A stretch of DNA of 64,000 nt from Streptacidiphilus fuscans (GTDB lineage Bacteria > Actinomycetota > Actinomycetes > Streptomycetales > Streptomycetaceae), in the NCBI RefSeq assembly GCF_015690355.1, contig NZ_JADPRT010000003.1, forward strand, positions 186,001 through 250,000, written 5' to 3'. Position numbers and translations under genes: made by a program. The notes under the pieces were generated by a model, which saw only the letters and a list, made by a program, of their open reading frames with translations, was not told the DNA's origin and did no database searches. Below are positions 1-9,070 of this stretch, in pieces. The first letter of the stretch is position 1. Each line of letters begins with the position of its first letter.

Positions 1-18
1 ACGTCCGGCAGAGCATTT

Positions 19-33
19 CTGACGGATCGTCAG
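19..33. promoter_or_regulatory. Palindromic operator candidate, copy 1
   Basis: The sequence CTGACGGATCGTCAG is a perfect inverted repeat with 6-base arms around 3 bases. The identical site on the opposite strand lies in front of the amidohydrolase gene at 2309-2323, and the same arms occur at 36154. It lies beyond the 3' end of the luciferase-like gene, so it may belong to a minus-strand gene that starts just outside the window. A TetR-type dimer is the likely binder, but this is inference. Confidence 0.6.
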
Positions 34-105
34 TTCTCGTCGTCCGAGTGTCCTTCCAGAGCCCGCACAAGGGAAGACCGCGCATGGAAGGAGCTGGAAC
101 CGCCC

Positions 106-1023
106 TCACACCAGCGGCAGCACGTCCGTGGCGATCAGCTCCAGCTGCGCCAGGTACTCGGCCAGGTCGCGGCTGCGCGGACGCAGCTGCAGATGGGTGG
201 CACCGACCGCGACGTACCGCCGCAGCAGCTCCGCCAGCGCGTCCGGCTTGCCCGAGACGGAGCGGCGGCCGATGTCCCAGCCCGGTTCGCCGACGTAGAG
301 CGGCGGCGCGATCGCGTTGACGACGAACGGCCCGCTGCGGCCCGCCTGTTCGCGGGTGGTGCGGATCAACTCCAGCTGCGCGGGCAGCGCGTCCAGGGTG
401 TCGCCCTGGGAGAGCCAGCCCTCCGCCAGCCGTGCCGCCCGCCGGACCGCCGCCGGGGCCGAGCCGCCGACCCAGATCGGTGGACGCGGCGTCTGCACCG
501 GACGCGGCGAGACGGCCAGGTCCCGGAACCGGAACCGGGGGCCGTCGTGCACCGGGTACTCGTCGGTCAGCGCCGCGTCGAGTGCGCCGATGGTTTCGTC
601 GAGGATCTCGCCGCGCCGGTGGAAGTCGACGCCGAGCGTCTCGAACTCCTCCTGCACATGGCCCGCTCCGACGCCGAGCACCAACCGGCCGCCACTGAGC
701 AGGTCGACGGTCGCGTACTGCTTGGCGGAGAGCAGCGGATGCCGCAGCGGCGCGACGGCGATGTGCGAGAGCAGCCGGGTCCGCGTGGTCAGCCCGGCCA
801 GGTAGCCGAGCGTCGACACCGGGTCGTACCAGGTCGCGCCCATCGGCCCGACCAGCCGACGCGGGACGGCGACGTGGTCGCAGCAGGCGACGTAGGCGTA
901 GCCGAGCCGGTCGGCGGCCTGCGCGACGGCGGCCAGCTCGGCCGGTCCGGCCGCGGCCTCCCAGGGTTCGACGAAGATGGTGCTCTGCGCCTGGACGGGC
1001 AGTTGGATCCCGAACTCAGCCAC
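106..1023 (-). CDS. LLM-class, probably F420-dependent, oxidoreductase
   Basis: The 305-residue protein has the bacterial-luciferase (alpha/beta barrel) fold of the LLM class, with the family blocks LSGGRLVLGVGAG near residue 110 and a PRPPIWVGGS segment near residue 180. Members of this subgroup in actinobacteria usually use reduced F420 to reduce or oxygenate small organic substrates; the substrate cannot be read from the sequence. It starts with GTG and overlaps the end of the upstream amidohydrolase by 8 bases, so the two are co-transcribed and probably act in one pathway. The F420 chromophore gene fbiC is present elsewhere in the window. An FMN-dependent monooxygenase is the alternative. 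Confidence 0.85.
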   Translation of the reverse strand: MAEFGIQLPVQAQSTIFVEPWEAAAGPAELAAVAQAADRLGYAYVACCDHVAVPRRLVGPMGATWYDPVSTLGYLAGLTTRTRLLSHIAVAPLRHPLLSAKQYATVDLLSGGRLVLGVGAGHVQEEFETLGVDFHRRGEILDETIGALDAALTDEYPVHDGPRFRFRDLAVSPRPVQTPRPPIWVGGSAPAAVRRAARLAEGWLSQGDTLDALPAQLELIRTTREQAGRSGPFVVNAIAPPLYVGEPGWDIGRRSVSGKPDALAELLRRYVAVGATHLQLRPRSRDLAEYLAQLELIATDVLPLV

Positions 1024-2287
1024 CCTGCACCCCCGCTGACGATTCCGCCGAGGATCCCGCTGCGGACCCCGCTCCGCCCCACAGCCCGTCCGGCGTCAGC
1101 CCGAGCAGCTCGATCGCGTTGCCGCGCACGATCTGCTCGACGACGGGCGCTTCGAGGTGGCCCATCTGCTCCTCGGCGACCTCGCGGCTCTTGGGCCAGG
1201 TCGAGTCGGAGTGCGGGTAGTCGGTCTCGTAGAGAACGTTGGCCGCGCCGATCGCGTCCAGGTTGCGCAGGCCGTGCGGGTCGTCGAAGAAGCAGCCGTA
1301 GACGTGCTGGGCGAAGAGTTCGCTGGGCCGGGTGAAGACCTTGTCGGCGACGCCGCCCCAGGCGCGGTTCTCCTCCCAGACCACGTCGGCGCGGGCCAGG
1401 ATGTAGGGGATCCAGCCGATCTGGCCCTCGGCGTACATGATCTTCAGGTCGCGGAACCGGTCGAACTTGCCGCTCATCAGCCAGTCGACCATGGAGAAGC
1501 AGCAGTTGGCGAAGGTGATGGTGGACCCGACGGCGGGCGGCGCGTCGGCGGAGGTCGACGGCATCCGCGAGGAGCTGCCGATGTGCATCGCGATGACCGT
1601 CCGGGTCTCCTCGCAGGCGCGCAGGAAGGGGTCCCAGTCGTCGGTGTGGATGCTGGGCAGGCCCAGGTGCGGGGGTATCTCGCTGAAGCAGACCGCCCGG
1701 ACGCCGCGCGCCGCGTTGCGGCGTACCTCGGCCGCGGCCAGCTCGGCGTCCCAGAGCGGGACGATGGCGAGCGGGATCATCCGCCCCTGCGCGGCCGGGC
1801 CGCACCACTCCTCGACCATCCAGTCGTTGTAGGCCCGGATGCAGAGCAGCCCCAGCTCGTGGTCCTTGGCCTCGGTGAAGGTCTGGCCGCAGAAGCGCGG
1901 GAAGGTCGGGAAGCAGAGCGCGGACTGGACGTGGTTGACGTCCATGTCCTCCAGCCGCTCGGGTATCGAGAACGACCCCGGCCGCATCTGCTCGTAGGTG
2001 ATGGCCTCCAGCCGCACCTCGTCGCGCGGGTAGCCGACGGCGGTGTCGAGGCGGGTGAGCGGGCGGCGCAGGTCCTCGTAGACCCACCAGTCGGCGATGG
2101 TCCCGTCACTGCCGGGGGCGCCCATCACCGGCGTGAACCGGCCGCCGACGAAGGTCATCTCGGCGAGCGGGGCCCGGACGATGCGCGGGCCGAGCTCGCG
2201 GTACTTGGCGGGCAGCCTTTCCTGCCACACGTGCGGCGGCTCGACGGTGTGGTCGTCCACCGAAATGATCCAGGGGAAGCTCTCCAT
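1016..2287 (-). CDS. Amidohydrolase family (Amidohydro_2-type) metal-dependent hydrolase
   Basis: This 423-residue protein begins with a metal-site-like SVDDHTVEPP motif at residues 9-18, carries a histidine in MHIGSSS near residue 235, and ends the barrel with ETDYPHSDS near residue 354, where the catalytic Asp of this TIM-barrel family sits. Family members hydrolyse or decarboxylate small carboxylic and aromatic compounds, often with a divalent metal; the substrate is unknown. It is the first gene of a two-gene unit with the luciferase-like oxidoreductase. A perfect palindrome lies 22 bases before the start, which suggests control by a repressor. The C-terminal 25 residues are Ser/Gly/Ala-rich and probably unstructured. 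Confidence 0.83.
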   Translation of the reverse strand: MESFPWIISVDDHTVEPPHVWQERLPAKYRELGPRIVRAPLAEMTFVGGRFTPVMGAPGSDGTIADWWVYEDLRRPLTRLDTAVGYPRDEVRLEAITYEQMRPGSFSIPERLEDMDVNHVQSALCFPTFPRFCGQTFTEAKDHELGLLCIRAYNDWMVEEWCGPAAQGRMIPLAIVPLWDAELAAAEVRRNAARGVRAVCFSEIPPHLGLPSIHTDDWDPFLRACEETRTVIAMHIGSSSRMPSTSADAPPAVGSTITFANCCFSMVDWLMSGKFDRFRDLKIMYAEGQIGWIPYILARADVVWEENRAWGGVADKVFTRPSELFAQHVYGCFFDDPHGLRNLDAIGAANVLYETDYPHSDSTWPKSREVAEEQMGHLEAPVVEQIVRGNAIELLGLTPDGLWGGAGSAAGSSAESSAGVQGG

Positions 2288-2308
2288 GCGGGTCAGGCTA
2301 CGCGCAAT

Positions 2309-2323
2309 CTGACGATCCGTCAG
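2309..2323. promoter_or_regulatory. Palindromic operator candidate, copy 2
   Basis: CTGACGATCCGTCAG is the reverse complement of the site at 19-33, so the same operator is presented to the minus-strand amidohydrolase gene. Its position 22 bases before the ATG would let a bound repressor cover the promoter or transcription start. Confidence 0.65.
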
Positions 2324-2365
2324 GAGTGTGCGCGCGGCCCGACCCGCGGTGCGGGAGCCCGGGAA

Positions 2366-3496
2366 TCAGAGGGTGCCGAGGGTGACCGTCGCGGTCTTGG
2401 TGGCGCCGTCGCGGAGGTAGGTCACCTGGACCTGCTGCCCCGGCTTGTACGAGGCCAGCACGGTCGACAGGGTCGCCACGCTGTCGATGGGCGTGCCGCC
2501 CAACTGCGTGATCACGTCGCCCGCCTGGAGCCCGGCCTTGGCCGCCGGGCCGCCCGCGGTGACCGAGACGATGCCCGCGCCGGTGTTCGGGGTGCCGTTG
2601 CTGCTGGTCCCGGTGATCACCGTGCGCGTGCTGATGCCCAGCGCGGCGCGGCCGGAGTTGGTCACCTTGCCGCTCTGGATCATCTGGTCCGCCAGATTGG
2701 TCACCGTCGACGCCGGGATGGCGAAGCCGATGCCCGGGGCCTGCGAGTTGCCTTCGTTGCTGTCGACCGCGGCCAGGGTGTTGACGCCCACGATCTGGTT
2801 GGAGAGGTTCACCAGCGCGCCGCCGCTGTTGCCCGGGTTGATCGCGGCGCTCGTCTGGACCATGTTCGGGATGGTCGCGCCCTGTGGGTTCTCCTGGCTC
2901 TTGCCCTCGCTGACGGTCCGCCCGACCGCCGAGACGATGCCCTCGGTGACGCTGGACGAGAGTCCGAGCGGGTTGCCCATGGCCATCACGATCTGGCCGA
3001 CGTCGACCTTGGAACTGTCCGCGAAGACGGCCGGCTTGAGCCCGGAGGGCGGGCTGCTCAGCTTGATCACGGCCAGGTCGTTGGGCGGGTAGGAGTACAC
3101 CAGCGTGGCCGTCAGCGGCTTGCTCTGGTCGGACAGCGTCACCTGGAAGTTGGTCGAACTGCCCACCACATGCGCGTTGGTGACGATGTCGCCCTTGGTG
3201 TCGTAGACGATGCCGCTGCCGAGGCTGTTCTCCGCGTTGATCTGGACGACGGACGGGAGCACGGCCCTGACGGTGTTCTCGTAGTCCATCTGCAGGTCGT
3301 TGCTGACGCTGGGCGCGGGTGCGGCGCTGCCCGCGTCGGCGGACTTGCCCCCGTTGCTGCTACCACCGCTGCTGGTGCACGCGGTGGCGGTCAGCAGCAG
3401 CGCCGTCGCGGTCAGGACGGCGGTGACGGCAGAGACAGCGCGACGCTGACGACGTGCGCGGCGGATACGACGGACCGTGCTCGGAGGCGTCTCCAT
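2366..3496 (-). CDS. HtrA/DegP-like trypsin-type serine protease with PDZ domain
   Basis: The 376-residue protein has an arginine-rich N-terminus, a hydrophobic stretch and a TATAC segment at Cys40 that could be a lipobox or a membrane-anchor end. The S1C protease domain follows with the intact triad His109 (TNAHVVG), Asp140 (NDLAVIK) and Ser224 (NPGNSGGAL). One PDZ domain fills residues about 290-375 (AGLQAGDVITQLGG). Such proteins degrade or refold damaged envelope proteins outside the membrane. The size fits the single-PDZ actinobacterial HtrA/PepD group. It stands alone, with an AT-rich promoter region upstream. Confidence 0.9.
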   Translation of the reverse strand: METPPSTVRRIRRARRQRRAVSAVTAVLTATALLLTATACTSSGGSSNGGKSADAGSAAPAPSVSNDLQMDYENTVRAVLPSVVQINAENSLGSGIVYDTKGDIVTNAHVVGSSTNFQVTLSDQSKPLTATLVYSYPPNDLAVIKLSSPPSGLKPAVFADSSKVDVGQIVMAMGNPLGLSSSVTEGIVSAVGRTVSEGKSQENPQGATIPNMVQTSAAINPGNSGGALVNLSNQIVGVNTLAAVDSNEGNSQAPGIGFAIPASTVTNLADQMIQSGKVTNSGRAALGISTRTVITGTSSNGTPNTGAGIVSVTAGGPAAKAGLQAGDVITQLGGTPIDSVATLSTVLASYKPGQQVQVTYLRDGATKTATVTLGTL

Positions 3497-3603
3497 GGGT
3501 ACGACCTGCGACCTTCACTGTCGATGACAATTTGGGCACATTGTCGCTTTTGTCAGTAAAAACTCACGGAAGGCGCGCGAGCACGGCCACAGCTCGGCTC
3601 GGT
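3497..3603. promoter_or_regulatory. AT-rich promoter region of the HtrA-like gene
   Basis: This short gap between two minus-strand genes is clearly poorer in G+C than its surroundings, especially around 3520-3565 with runs such as AGTAAAAACT. It must hold the promoter of the protease gene and the end of the glycosyltransferase messenger is on its other side. I could not fix -35 and -10 boxes with confidence. Confidence 0.4.
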
Positions 3604-5751
3604 TCAGCCCGCGGTCTTCGGGTTCGTCAGGTCATAGACCGTCACTCCGTCGACCGTGGTGGCCTTGTAGTTCTGGGCCACCCAGGCGGCGATCTGCGCG
3701 GAGTCGTTCGAGCCGCCCGTGCCGGTGCTGGTACTGGTGCCCGTGCTGCTGGAGCTCGGGCCGCCCGTGCTCAGCGTGCCGCCGAGGAAGTAGTGGATCT
3801 TCCCGGAGCGCGCATAGCTCTCGAACTGGGCCAGGCTCGGCGCCGGATCGGTCCCGTTGAAGCCGCCGACGGCCATCACCGGATCGCCGCTGGCCAGCTG
3901 GTAGCCCGCCGCGTTCTGGGAGCCGACCGCCGCGGCGACCCACGTGTAGCGGGAGGCGTCCTGCTTGAGCAGCGAGGTCAGCGCCTTGCCCGGGTCGCTC
4001 CCGTTGAGCAGCGAACCGATCCCGCCGGCACCCCCTGCTCGACCGGCACCGCCCGCACCACCGGCACCGCCTGCACCACCAGCGCCGCCGGTGCCACCGG
4101 GCGTGCCGCCGCGCTGTCCGAAGCCGCCGGCGCCGCCGAAACCACCGGGTCCACTCGCCCGACTGCCGCCGCCGGTGCCGGGCATCCCGCCCCCACCGGG
4201 CATCCGACCGCCTCCGGGCATCCCGCCGAACCCCGCGCCCTGTACCGACGGGCCGGCCGACGGCAGCGAGCCGCTGTGCGCGGTGCCCGCCGTATCGATG
4301 CTGTACGCGGCCGGGCCGCCGAGCCCGGCGAGGACGGCCGCCAGCGCCGCGACCACGGCCCACCGCCGCGTCAGCAACGGCCCGAACGCCAGCGCCAGCG
4401 CGCTCGCCAGGCCCACCAGCAGCACCGCGTACCGCAGCCACGGCAGCCAGTCCGCGCTCCGTGCCAGCAGGACGAACGACCAGACCGCCGTCACCGCGAC
4501 GACCAGCGCCGCGACACCACTCGCCGCCCGACTGACCCTGCCGCTACCGCTGCGAAGCTCCCAGAGCAGCCCGGCGCCCATGCCCACCAGCACCGCGAGG
4601 TACGGCGCGAGGGCGACGTTGTAGTACGGGTGGAAGATCCCCTGCATCCAGCTGAACACCAGGAAGGTGGTGACCAGGGCCGTCCCCCAGAGCACGAAAG
4701 CGGCCCGACGCCGGTCGGTGCGCGGCGCGCGGCGCGTCCACCAGAGGCCCGCCACCAGCAGGATCAGCGCCGCCGGGAGCAGCCAGGCGATCTGACCGCC
4801 CATCTCCGCGCCGAAGAGCCGGGTCAGTCCGGTGCTCCCCCAGTTGCCGCCCCCGGCAGCGCCCCCTCCACCGCCGCCGCCGACGCTGCCGGTCTCGGAG
4901 CCGGTGATCCGGCCGAAGCCGTTGTAGCCGAAGGTCAGCTGGAGGAAGGAGTCGTTCTGGCTGCCGCCGACGTACGGCCGGTACTGAACCGGCGTCAGTT
5001 CGACGATCGCGACCCACCAACCCGAGCTGACCACCAGCACCACCGTCGCCAGCAGCAGCTGTCGCACCCGCCGCCAGAAGCCGGTCGGCGCGAGGAGCAG
5101 ATACCCCAGGCCCATCGCGGGCAGCACCAGGAACGCCTGCAGCGTCTTGGTCAGGAAGGCGAAGCCGACACAGGCGGCCGCCATCAGCAGCCACCGGGTC
5201 CGCGCCTGCTCCTGCGCGCGCTGGACCGCGTAGAGGGCGAGCGCCAGCAGCAGCGCCAGCAGCGCGTCCGGGTTGTTGAACCGGAACATCAGCGCAGCGA
5301 CCGGAGTCAGCGCCAGCACCGCCCCGGCCAGCAGCGCGGGGCCGGCGGAGAACCGGCGCTTGACCGCCGCGTAAGCAACGGCGACGGCCGCGACGCCTTC
5401 GAGTGCCTGCGGCACCAGGATCGACCACGCGTTGACGCCGAACAGCCGGGCCGACAGCTCCATCACCCACAGCGAGGCCGGCGGCTTGTCGACGGTGATG
5501 AAGTTGGCGGCGTCGGAGGAGCCGAAGAACATCGCCTTCCAGCTGTGCGCCCCGGCCTGGACCGCTGCCGAGTAGAACTGGTTGGCCCAGCCGGACGCGC
5601 CCAGGTCCCACAGGTAGAGCAGCGCGGTCAGGGCCAGCAGCGCGAAGAAGGCGGGCCGGGCCCAGCGTGGATCGCGGCCGGGCGTGGCCGCGCCGGGCTC
5701 GTCGGGCTCACCGGGCGTGGAGGCGAATGTGCGTGCGGCGGTGGTGGTCAT
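3604..5751 (-). CDS. GT39 (PMT/ArnT-type) membrane glycosyltransferase
   Basis: The protein (715 residues from the ATG at 5751, chosen because GGAGGG lies just upstream; an ATG at 5766 is also in frame) has about a dozen hydrophobic helices and the GT39 pattern, including the acidic TVDKPPASLWVM loop near residue 75. Such enzymes move a sugar from a polyprenyl-phosphate carrier to a lipid or protein on the outer face of the membrane. A long glycine/alanine-rich linker (plus-strand positions about 4020-4230, made of GGAGGA-like repeats) joins the helices to a small extracytoplasmic C-terminal domain. It is followed, in transcription order upstream, by a two-component system that may control it. 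Confidence 0.85.
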   Translation of the reverse strand: MTTTAARTFASTPGEPDEPGAATPGRDPRWARPAFFALLALTALLYLWDLGASGWANQFYSAAVQAGAHSWKAMFFGSSDAANFITVDKPPASLWVMELSARLFGVNAWSILVPQALEGVAAVAVAYAAVKRRFSAGPALLAGAVLALTPVAALMFRFNNPDALLALLLALALYAVQRAQEQARTRWLLMAAACVGFAFLTKTLQAFLVLPAMGLGYLLLAPTGFWRRVRQLLLATVVLVVSSGWWVAIVELTPVQYRPYVGGSQNDSFLQLTFGYNGFGRITGSETGSVGGGGGGGAAGGGNWGSTGLTRLFGAEMGGQIAWLLPAALILLVAGLWWTRRAPRTDRRRAAFVLWGTALVTTFLVFSWMQGIFHPYYNVALAPYLAVLVGMGAGLLWELRSGSGRVSRAASGVAALVVAVTAVWSFVLLARSADWLPWLRYAVLLVGLASALALAFGPLLTRRWAVVAALAAVLAGLGGPAAYSIDTAGTAHSGSLPSAGPSVQGAGFGGMPGGGRMPGGGGMPGTGGGSRASGPGGFGGAGGFGQRGGTPGGTGGAGGAGGAGGAGGAGRAGGAGGIGSLLNGSDPGKALTSLLKQDASRYTWVAAAVGSQNAAGYQLASGDPVMAVGGFNGTDPAPSLAQFESYARSGKIHYFLGGTLSTGGPSSSSTGTSTSTGTGGSNDSAQIAAWVAQNYKATTVDGVTVYDLTNPKTAG

Positions 5752-5847
5752 GCCCTCCACCGTCACCGAGCGCCCTGTTCGCGCCGTGTCGGGCGGGTGT
5801 GCGCCGCCTGTGAGGACGCGCGCCGCGAGGCGAGCTGGGACGTCCCG

Positions 5848-7326
5848 TCAGGCCAGTGGCAGCCGCACCGCGAACACGGTCTCCCCGGGCACGCTGGTCA
5901 CCCGGACGTCACCGCCGTGCGACGCGACGACGGCGGCCACGATGGCCAGCCCCAGCCCGGTCGAGCCGGGCCCTGTCGAACGCTCGCCCGTCGACCCGAC
6001 CGCCCGCGCGCGCGAGGTGTCACCGCGCGCGAAACGCTCGAAGACCGTGGGCAGCAGGTCGGGCGGGATGCCCGGACCGTCGTCGGCGACGGTCAGCAGC
6101 GCGTGCCCGTTCTCCACCGCCAGCGAGGCGGTGACGACCGTGCCCGGCGGCGTGTGCTTGCCCGCGTTCGCCAGCAGGTTGACCAGGACCTGGTGCAACC
6201 GGTGCTCGTCGCCGGTCACCTCCGCCCCGGCCTCGGGATCGTCCGGCAGCCGGACCTCCCACTTGTGGTCCGGCACGGCCGCGTGTGCGTCCCGGACCGC
6301 GTCCACGACCAGCGGCGCGAGATCGACCGGCTCACGGTCCAACTCCCGGCCCGCGTCCAGGCGGGCGAGCAGCAGCAGGTCCTCGACGAGCGCGGTCATC
6401 CGGGTCGCCTCGGACTCGACCCGGCCGAGCGCGTAGGCCGTGTCCGGCGGCACGGTCTCCTTGCTGCGGCGGGTCAGTTCGGCGTAGCCCTTGATCGAGG
6501 CCAGCGGGGTGCGCAGCTCGTGGCTGGCGTCGGCCACGAACTGACGCACGCGCGTCTCGCTGGCGTGCCGGGCCTCCAGAGCGGCGGAGACATGGTCGAT
6601 CATCCGGTTCAACGCCGCGCCGACCAGTCCCGACTCGGTACGCGGGTCGGTGTCGACGGTGGGCACCCGGGCCAACCGGCCCACCTCGCCCCGGTCCAGC
6701 GGCTCCTTGGCGATCCGCGCGGCGGTCGCGGCGACCCGGTCCAGCGGGCGCAACGACACGCGCACCAGCGCGAATCCGGCGAAGCCGACCAGGAACATCG
6801 CGGCCACGCCCAGCACTGCCTCGGTGGCGATCAGGTTGTCGATCGGTCCGGTGACCGTCGACTCCGGCAGACCCACGATCGCGCGACCGGCCCCCGGTCC
6901 CTCCGGACCCGGAGGCATGGAGAGCACCCGGTACTCCCCAAGGGTGGGCAGGTCGACCGTGGACGCCTCGCCGCTGACCGGGGTCGCCTCGAGGGCGGTG
7001 ATCTCGGCACCGGTCAGCGACTGGCTGTTGAAGCTGTCGATCCCCGAATACCGGACCGACCCGTCGGCATTGAGCACGACGGTGACCGCACCGGAGCCCC
7101 CGTGCGGGTGGCCGAGGCCGCCTCCGTCACCGGCGGGGCCTCCACCAGGGCCGTTCAGGGACGCCATCGCCGCGCCGTGCAGCTTGTCGTCCAGGCCGCC
7201 CTGCATGTACTCGCGCAGCTGAAAGGTGGTCAACCAGGCCACCACGGTGAAGACGACGGCCAGGAGCACCGTCATCGTCACGACCAGGCGGGTGCGCAGC
7301 GGCCAGGTCGACCAGCGGCGGATCAC
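5848..7326 (-). CDS. Sensor histidine kinase, HAMP type
   Basis: The 492-residue kinase has one transmembrane helix at residues 14-36, an extracytoplasmic sensor segment with a glycine-rich patch, a second helix near 165-190, a HAMP linker, the phospho-acceptor His269 in ADASHELRTP, and an ATPase domain with LLANAGKHT, DDGPGIP and TGLGLAIV. It phosphorylates the partner response regulator encoded just upstream; the stop of that gene and this GTG start overlap by 4 bases (GTGA). The stimulus is unknown. Its target may be the adjacent glycosyltransferase gene. Confidence 0.93.
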   Translation of the reverse strand: MIRRWSTWPLRTRLVVTMTVLLAVVFTVVAWLTTFQLREYMQGGLDDKLHGAAMASLNGPGGGPAGDGGGLGHPHGGSGAVTVVLNADGSVRYSGIDSFNSQSLTGAEITALEATPVSGEASTVDLPTLGEYRVLSMPPGPEGPGAGRAIVGLPESTVTGPIDNLIATEAVLGVAAMFLVGFAGFALVRVSLRPLDRVAATAARIAKEPLDRGEVGRLARVPTVDTDPRTESGLVGAALNRMIDHVSAALEARHASETRVRQFVADASHELRTPLASIKGYAELTRRSKETVPPDTAYALGRVESEATRMTALVEDLLLLARLDAGRELDREPVDLAPLVVDAVRDAHAAVPDHKWEVRLPDDPEAGAEVTGDEHRLHQVLVNLLANAGKHTPPGTVVTASLAVENGHALLTVADDGPGIPPDLLPTVFERFARGDTSRARAVGSTGERSTGPGSTGLGLAIVAAVVASHGGDVRVTSVPGETVFAVRLPLA

Positions 7327-8078
7327 GACGCTGCCGCCGCCTCCGCGGGCTTGAGCACGTAACCCGCACCACGCATGGTGTGGATCATCGGAGCACGGCC
7401 CGCGTCGATCTTGCGGCGCAGGTAGGAGATGTAGAGCTCGACCACGTTGCCCTGGCCGCCGAAGTCGTAGTTCCAGACCCGGTCCAGGATCTGGGGCTTG
7501 CTCAGCACCCGGCGCGGGTTGCGCATCAGGAAGCGCAGCAGCTCGAACTCGGTCGCGGTGAGGCGGATCGAGGTGCCGGCGCGGTGGACCTCGCGGCTGT
7601 CCTCGTCCAGGGTCAGGTCGCCGACGACGAGCATGGACTCGCTGCGCGCCGAGGCCGCGCCGGAGCGGCGCAGCAGCCCGCGCAGTCGGGCGACGACCTC
7701 CTCCAGGCTGAACGGCTTGGTCACGTAGTCGTCGCCGCCCGCGGTCAGGCCCGCGATGCGGTCCTCGACGGCGTCCTTGGCGGTCAGGAAGAGCACAGGC
7801 ACGTCGTGCTGCTCGGAGCGGAGACGACGCATCACCTCAAGGCCGTTGAGGTCGGGCAGCATCACGTCGAGGATCACCGCGTCGGGGCGGAACTCGCGGG
7901 CGGCGCGCAACGCGGACGCGCCGTCGCCGGCAGTCGTGGTCTGCCAGCCCTCGTAGCGCAGGGCCATGGACAGGAGGTCGGCAAGGGGGGCCTCGTCGTC
8001 CACGACGAGCACCCGCACGGGGGTGCCGTCGGGGCGACGGAGCTCGGTGACGGCCGCGTCGGAGGAAGTCGTGGTCAT
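7323..8078 (-). CDS. OmpR/PhoB-family response regulator
   Basis: This 251-residue protein has a receiver domain with the acidic pair DDEAP, phosphorylated Asp71 in VILDVMLP and Lys121 in VTKPF, then a winged-helix DNA-binding domain ending RGAGYVLKP. It is the transcriptional half of the pair with the overlapping downstream kinase gene. About 20 residues precede the receiver, and the ATG at 8078 is the only good start. Its gene targets cannot be read here, although the adjacent GT39 glycosyltransferase is a reasonable candidate. Confidence 0.94.
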   Translation of the reverse strand: MTTTSSDAAVTELRRPDGTPVRVLVVDDEAPLADLLSMALRYEGWQTTTAGDGASALRAAREFRPDAVILDVMLPDLNGLEVMRRLRSEQHDVPVLFLTAKDAVEDRIAGLTAGGDDYVTKPFSLEEVVARLRGLLRRSGAASARSESMLVVGDLTLDEDSREVHRAGTSIRLTATEFELLRFLMRNPRRVLSKPQILDRVWNYDFGGQGNVVELYISYLRRKIDAGRAPMIHTMRGAGYVLKPAEAAAAS

Positions 8079-8225
8079 GCTCCGATACGGTGCCGCCGTT
8101 GCATGAGAAAACTATGAGGTCGCGCTTCCGGTTGCCTGTGTATTCCCTGGCAATTCCCCAGGAGCCTGCCAGGAACTCCCAGGAATCGCCCAGAGCAGCC
8201 CGCCCCGAGCAGCCTCGGTGCAGCC

Positions 8226-8996
8226 TCAGAGCAGCCCGAGGTCGCCGAGCTCCTTGTGCAGGTCGGACCGGGGTCCGGCGGCAACGTCCTTGCCCGGCCC
8301 GGACGGTATCGACCCGCCTCCGGTAGACCCGGCTCCCCTCGACCCGCCCCCCGTCGGCGTGCCGGACGGCGTCGTGCCGGACGCCGTCGCCGGACGACGG
8401 TCCCGCAGCAGCCAGGCGCCGACCACGCCGCCGACCAGCCCGCCGAGGTGCGCCAGCCAGCTGATGCCGGGCGTGCCAGGGACGGCGACCGTCAGCATGT
8501 AGGCGAACGAGGCACCCATGACCAGGCCGACCAACGTGTCGATCAGGTGCCGGTCGAAGATGCCGCGCAGCACCACGTAGCCGAAGTAACCGAAGATGAC
8601 GCCGCTCGCGCCCGCCCCGACGGTGTCGCCGCTCTGGAAGATCCAGACCGCCAGGCCGCTGGTCACCGTCACCAGCAGCGTCAGCCAGAGGAACCGGGCC
8701 ACGCCCCGGTACGCGGCCAGGAAGCCGAAGACGAAGAGCGGCCCCGAGTTGGACTCGATGTGCGCCCAACTGAAGTGCAGGAAAGGCGCGGTGAAGATCT
8801 CGGGCAGGCGGCCGACGTCGTGCGGAACCACGCCGTACTCCACCGAGAGCTGCTGGTGGTCCATCCAGTTGACGATCTGCACCGCCCAGATCGCCACCAT
8901 GACGCCGAACATCACGAAGAACGCCTTGCGCGCCTCCGCGAGCATCCGCTCCGGCGTGTCCAGCTCCTTCGGAGCCCACAGCTGCTTCGTGTCCAC
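8226..8996 (-). CDS. Rhomboid family intramembrane serine protease
   Basis: The 256-residue protein has six to seven hydrophobic helices and the rhomboid catalytic dyad: Ser131 in GAGASGVIFGYF and His183 in WLAHLGGLVGG. Rhomboids cleave transmembrane substrates within the bilayer. I place the start at the GTG at 8996 (VDTKQLW); a GTG three codons earlier is also possible. The reading frame stays open far upstream through the neighbouring gene, but that part is antisense and not protein. The C-terminal 60 residues are a Gly/Ser/Pro-rich hydrophilic tail. Confidence 0.88.
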   Translation of the reverse strand: MDTKQLWAPKELDTPERMLAEARKAFFVMFGVMVAIWAVQIVNWMDHQQLSVEYGVVPHDVGRLPEIFTAPFLHFSWAHIESNSGPLFVFGFLAAYRGVARFLWLTLLVTVTSGLAVWIFQSGDTVGAGASGVIFGYFGYVVLRGIFDRHLIDTLVGLVMGASFAYMLTVAVPGTPGISWLAHLGGLVGGVVGAWLLRDRRPATASGTTPSGTPTGGGSRGAGSTGGGSIPSGPGKDVAAGPRSDLHKELGDLGLL

Positions 8997-9070
8997 GGTG
9001 CCCACCCCCCGCTCTCGTGTCGGAGCACTCAGGAGGAACTCTAGAACCGGGCACCGACAGCGGACCGCCG

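Noticed and set aside
1157-3559. Long open frame on the plus strand over the amidohydrolase and protease genes
   Set aside because: It is antisense to two genes with clear catalytic motifs; its translation is Arg/Gly/Val-rich with no family pattern. Such frames are expected in very G+C-rich DNA. The same applies to long plus-strand frames at 3454-7362, 29611-31962 and 37795-40449.
4020-4230. Gly/Ala-coding repeats as a separate collagen-like gene
   Set aside because: They are in frame inside the GT39 glycosyltransferase and act as a linker between the membrane part and the C-terminal domain.
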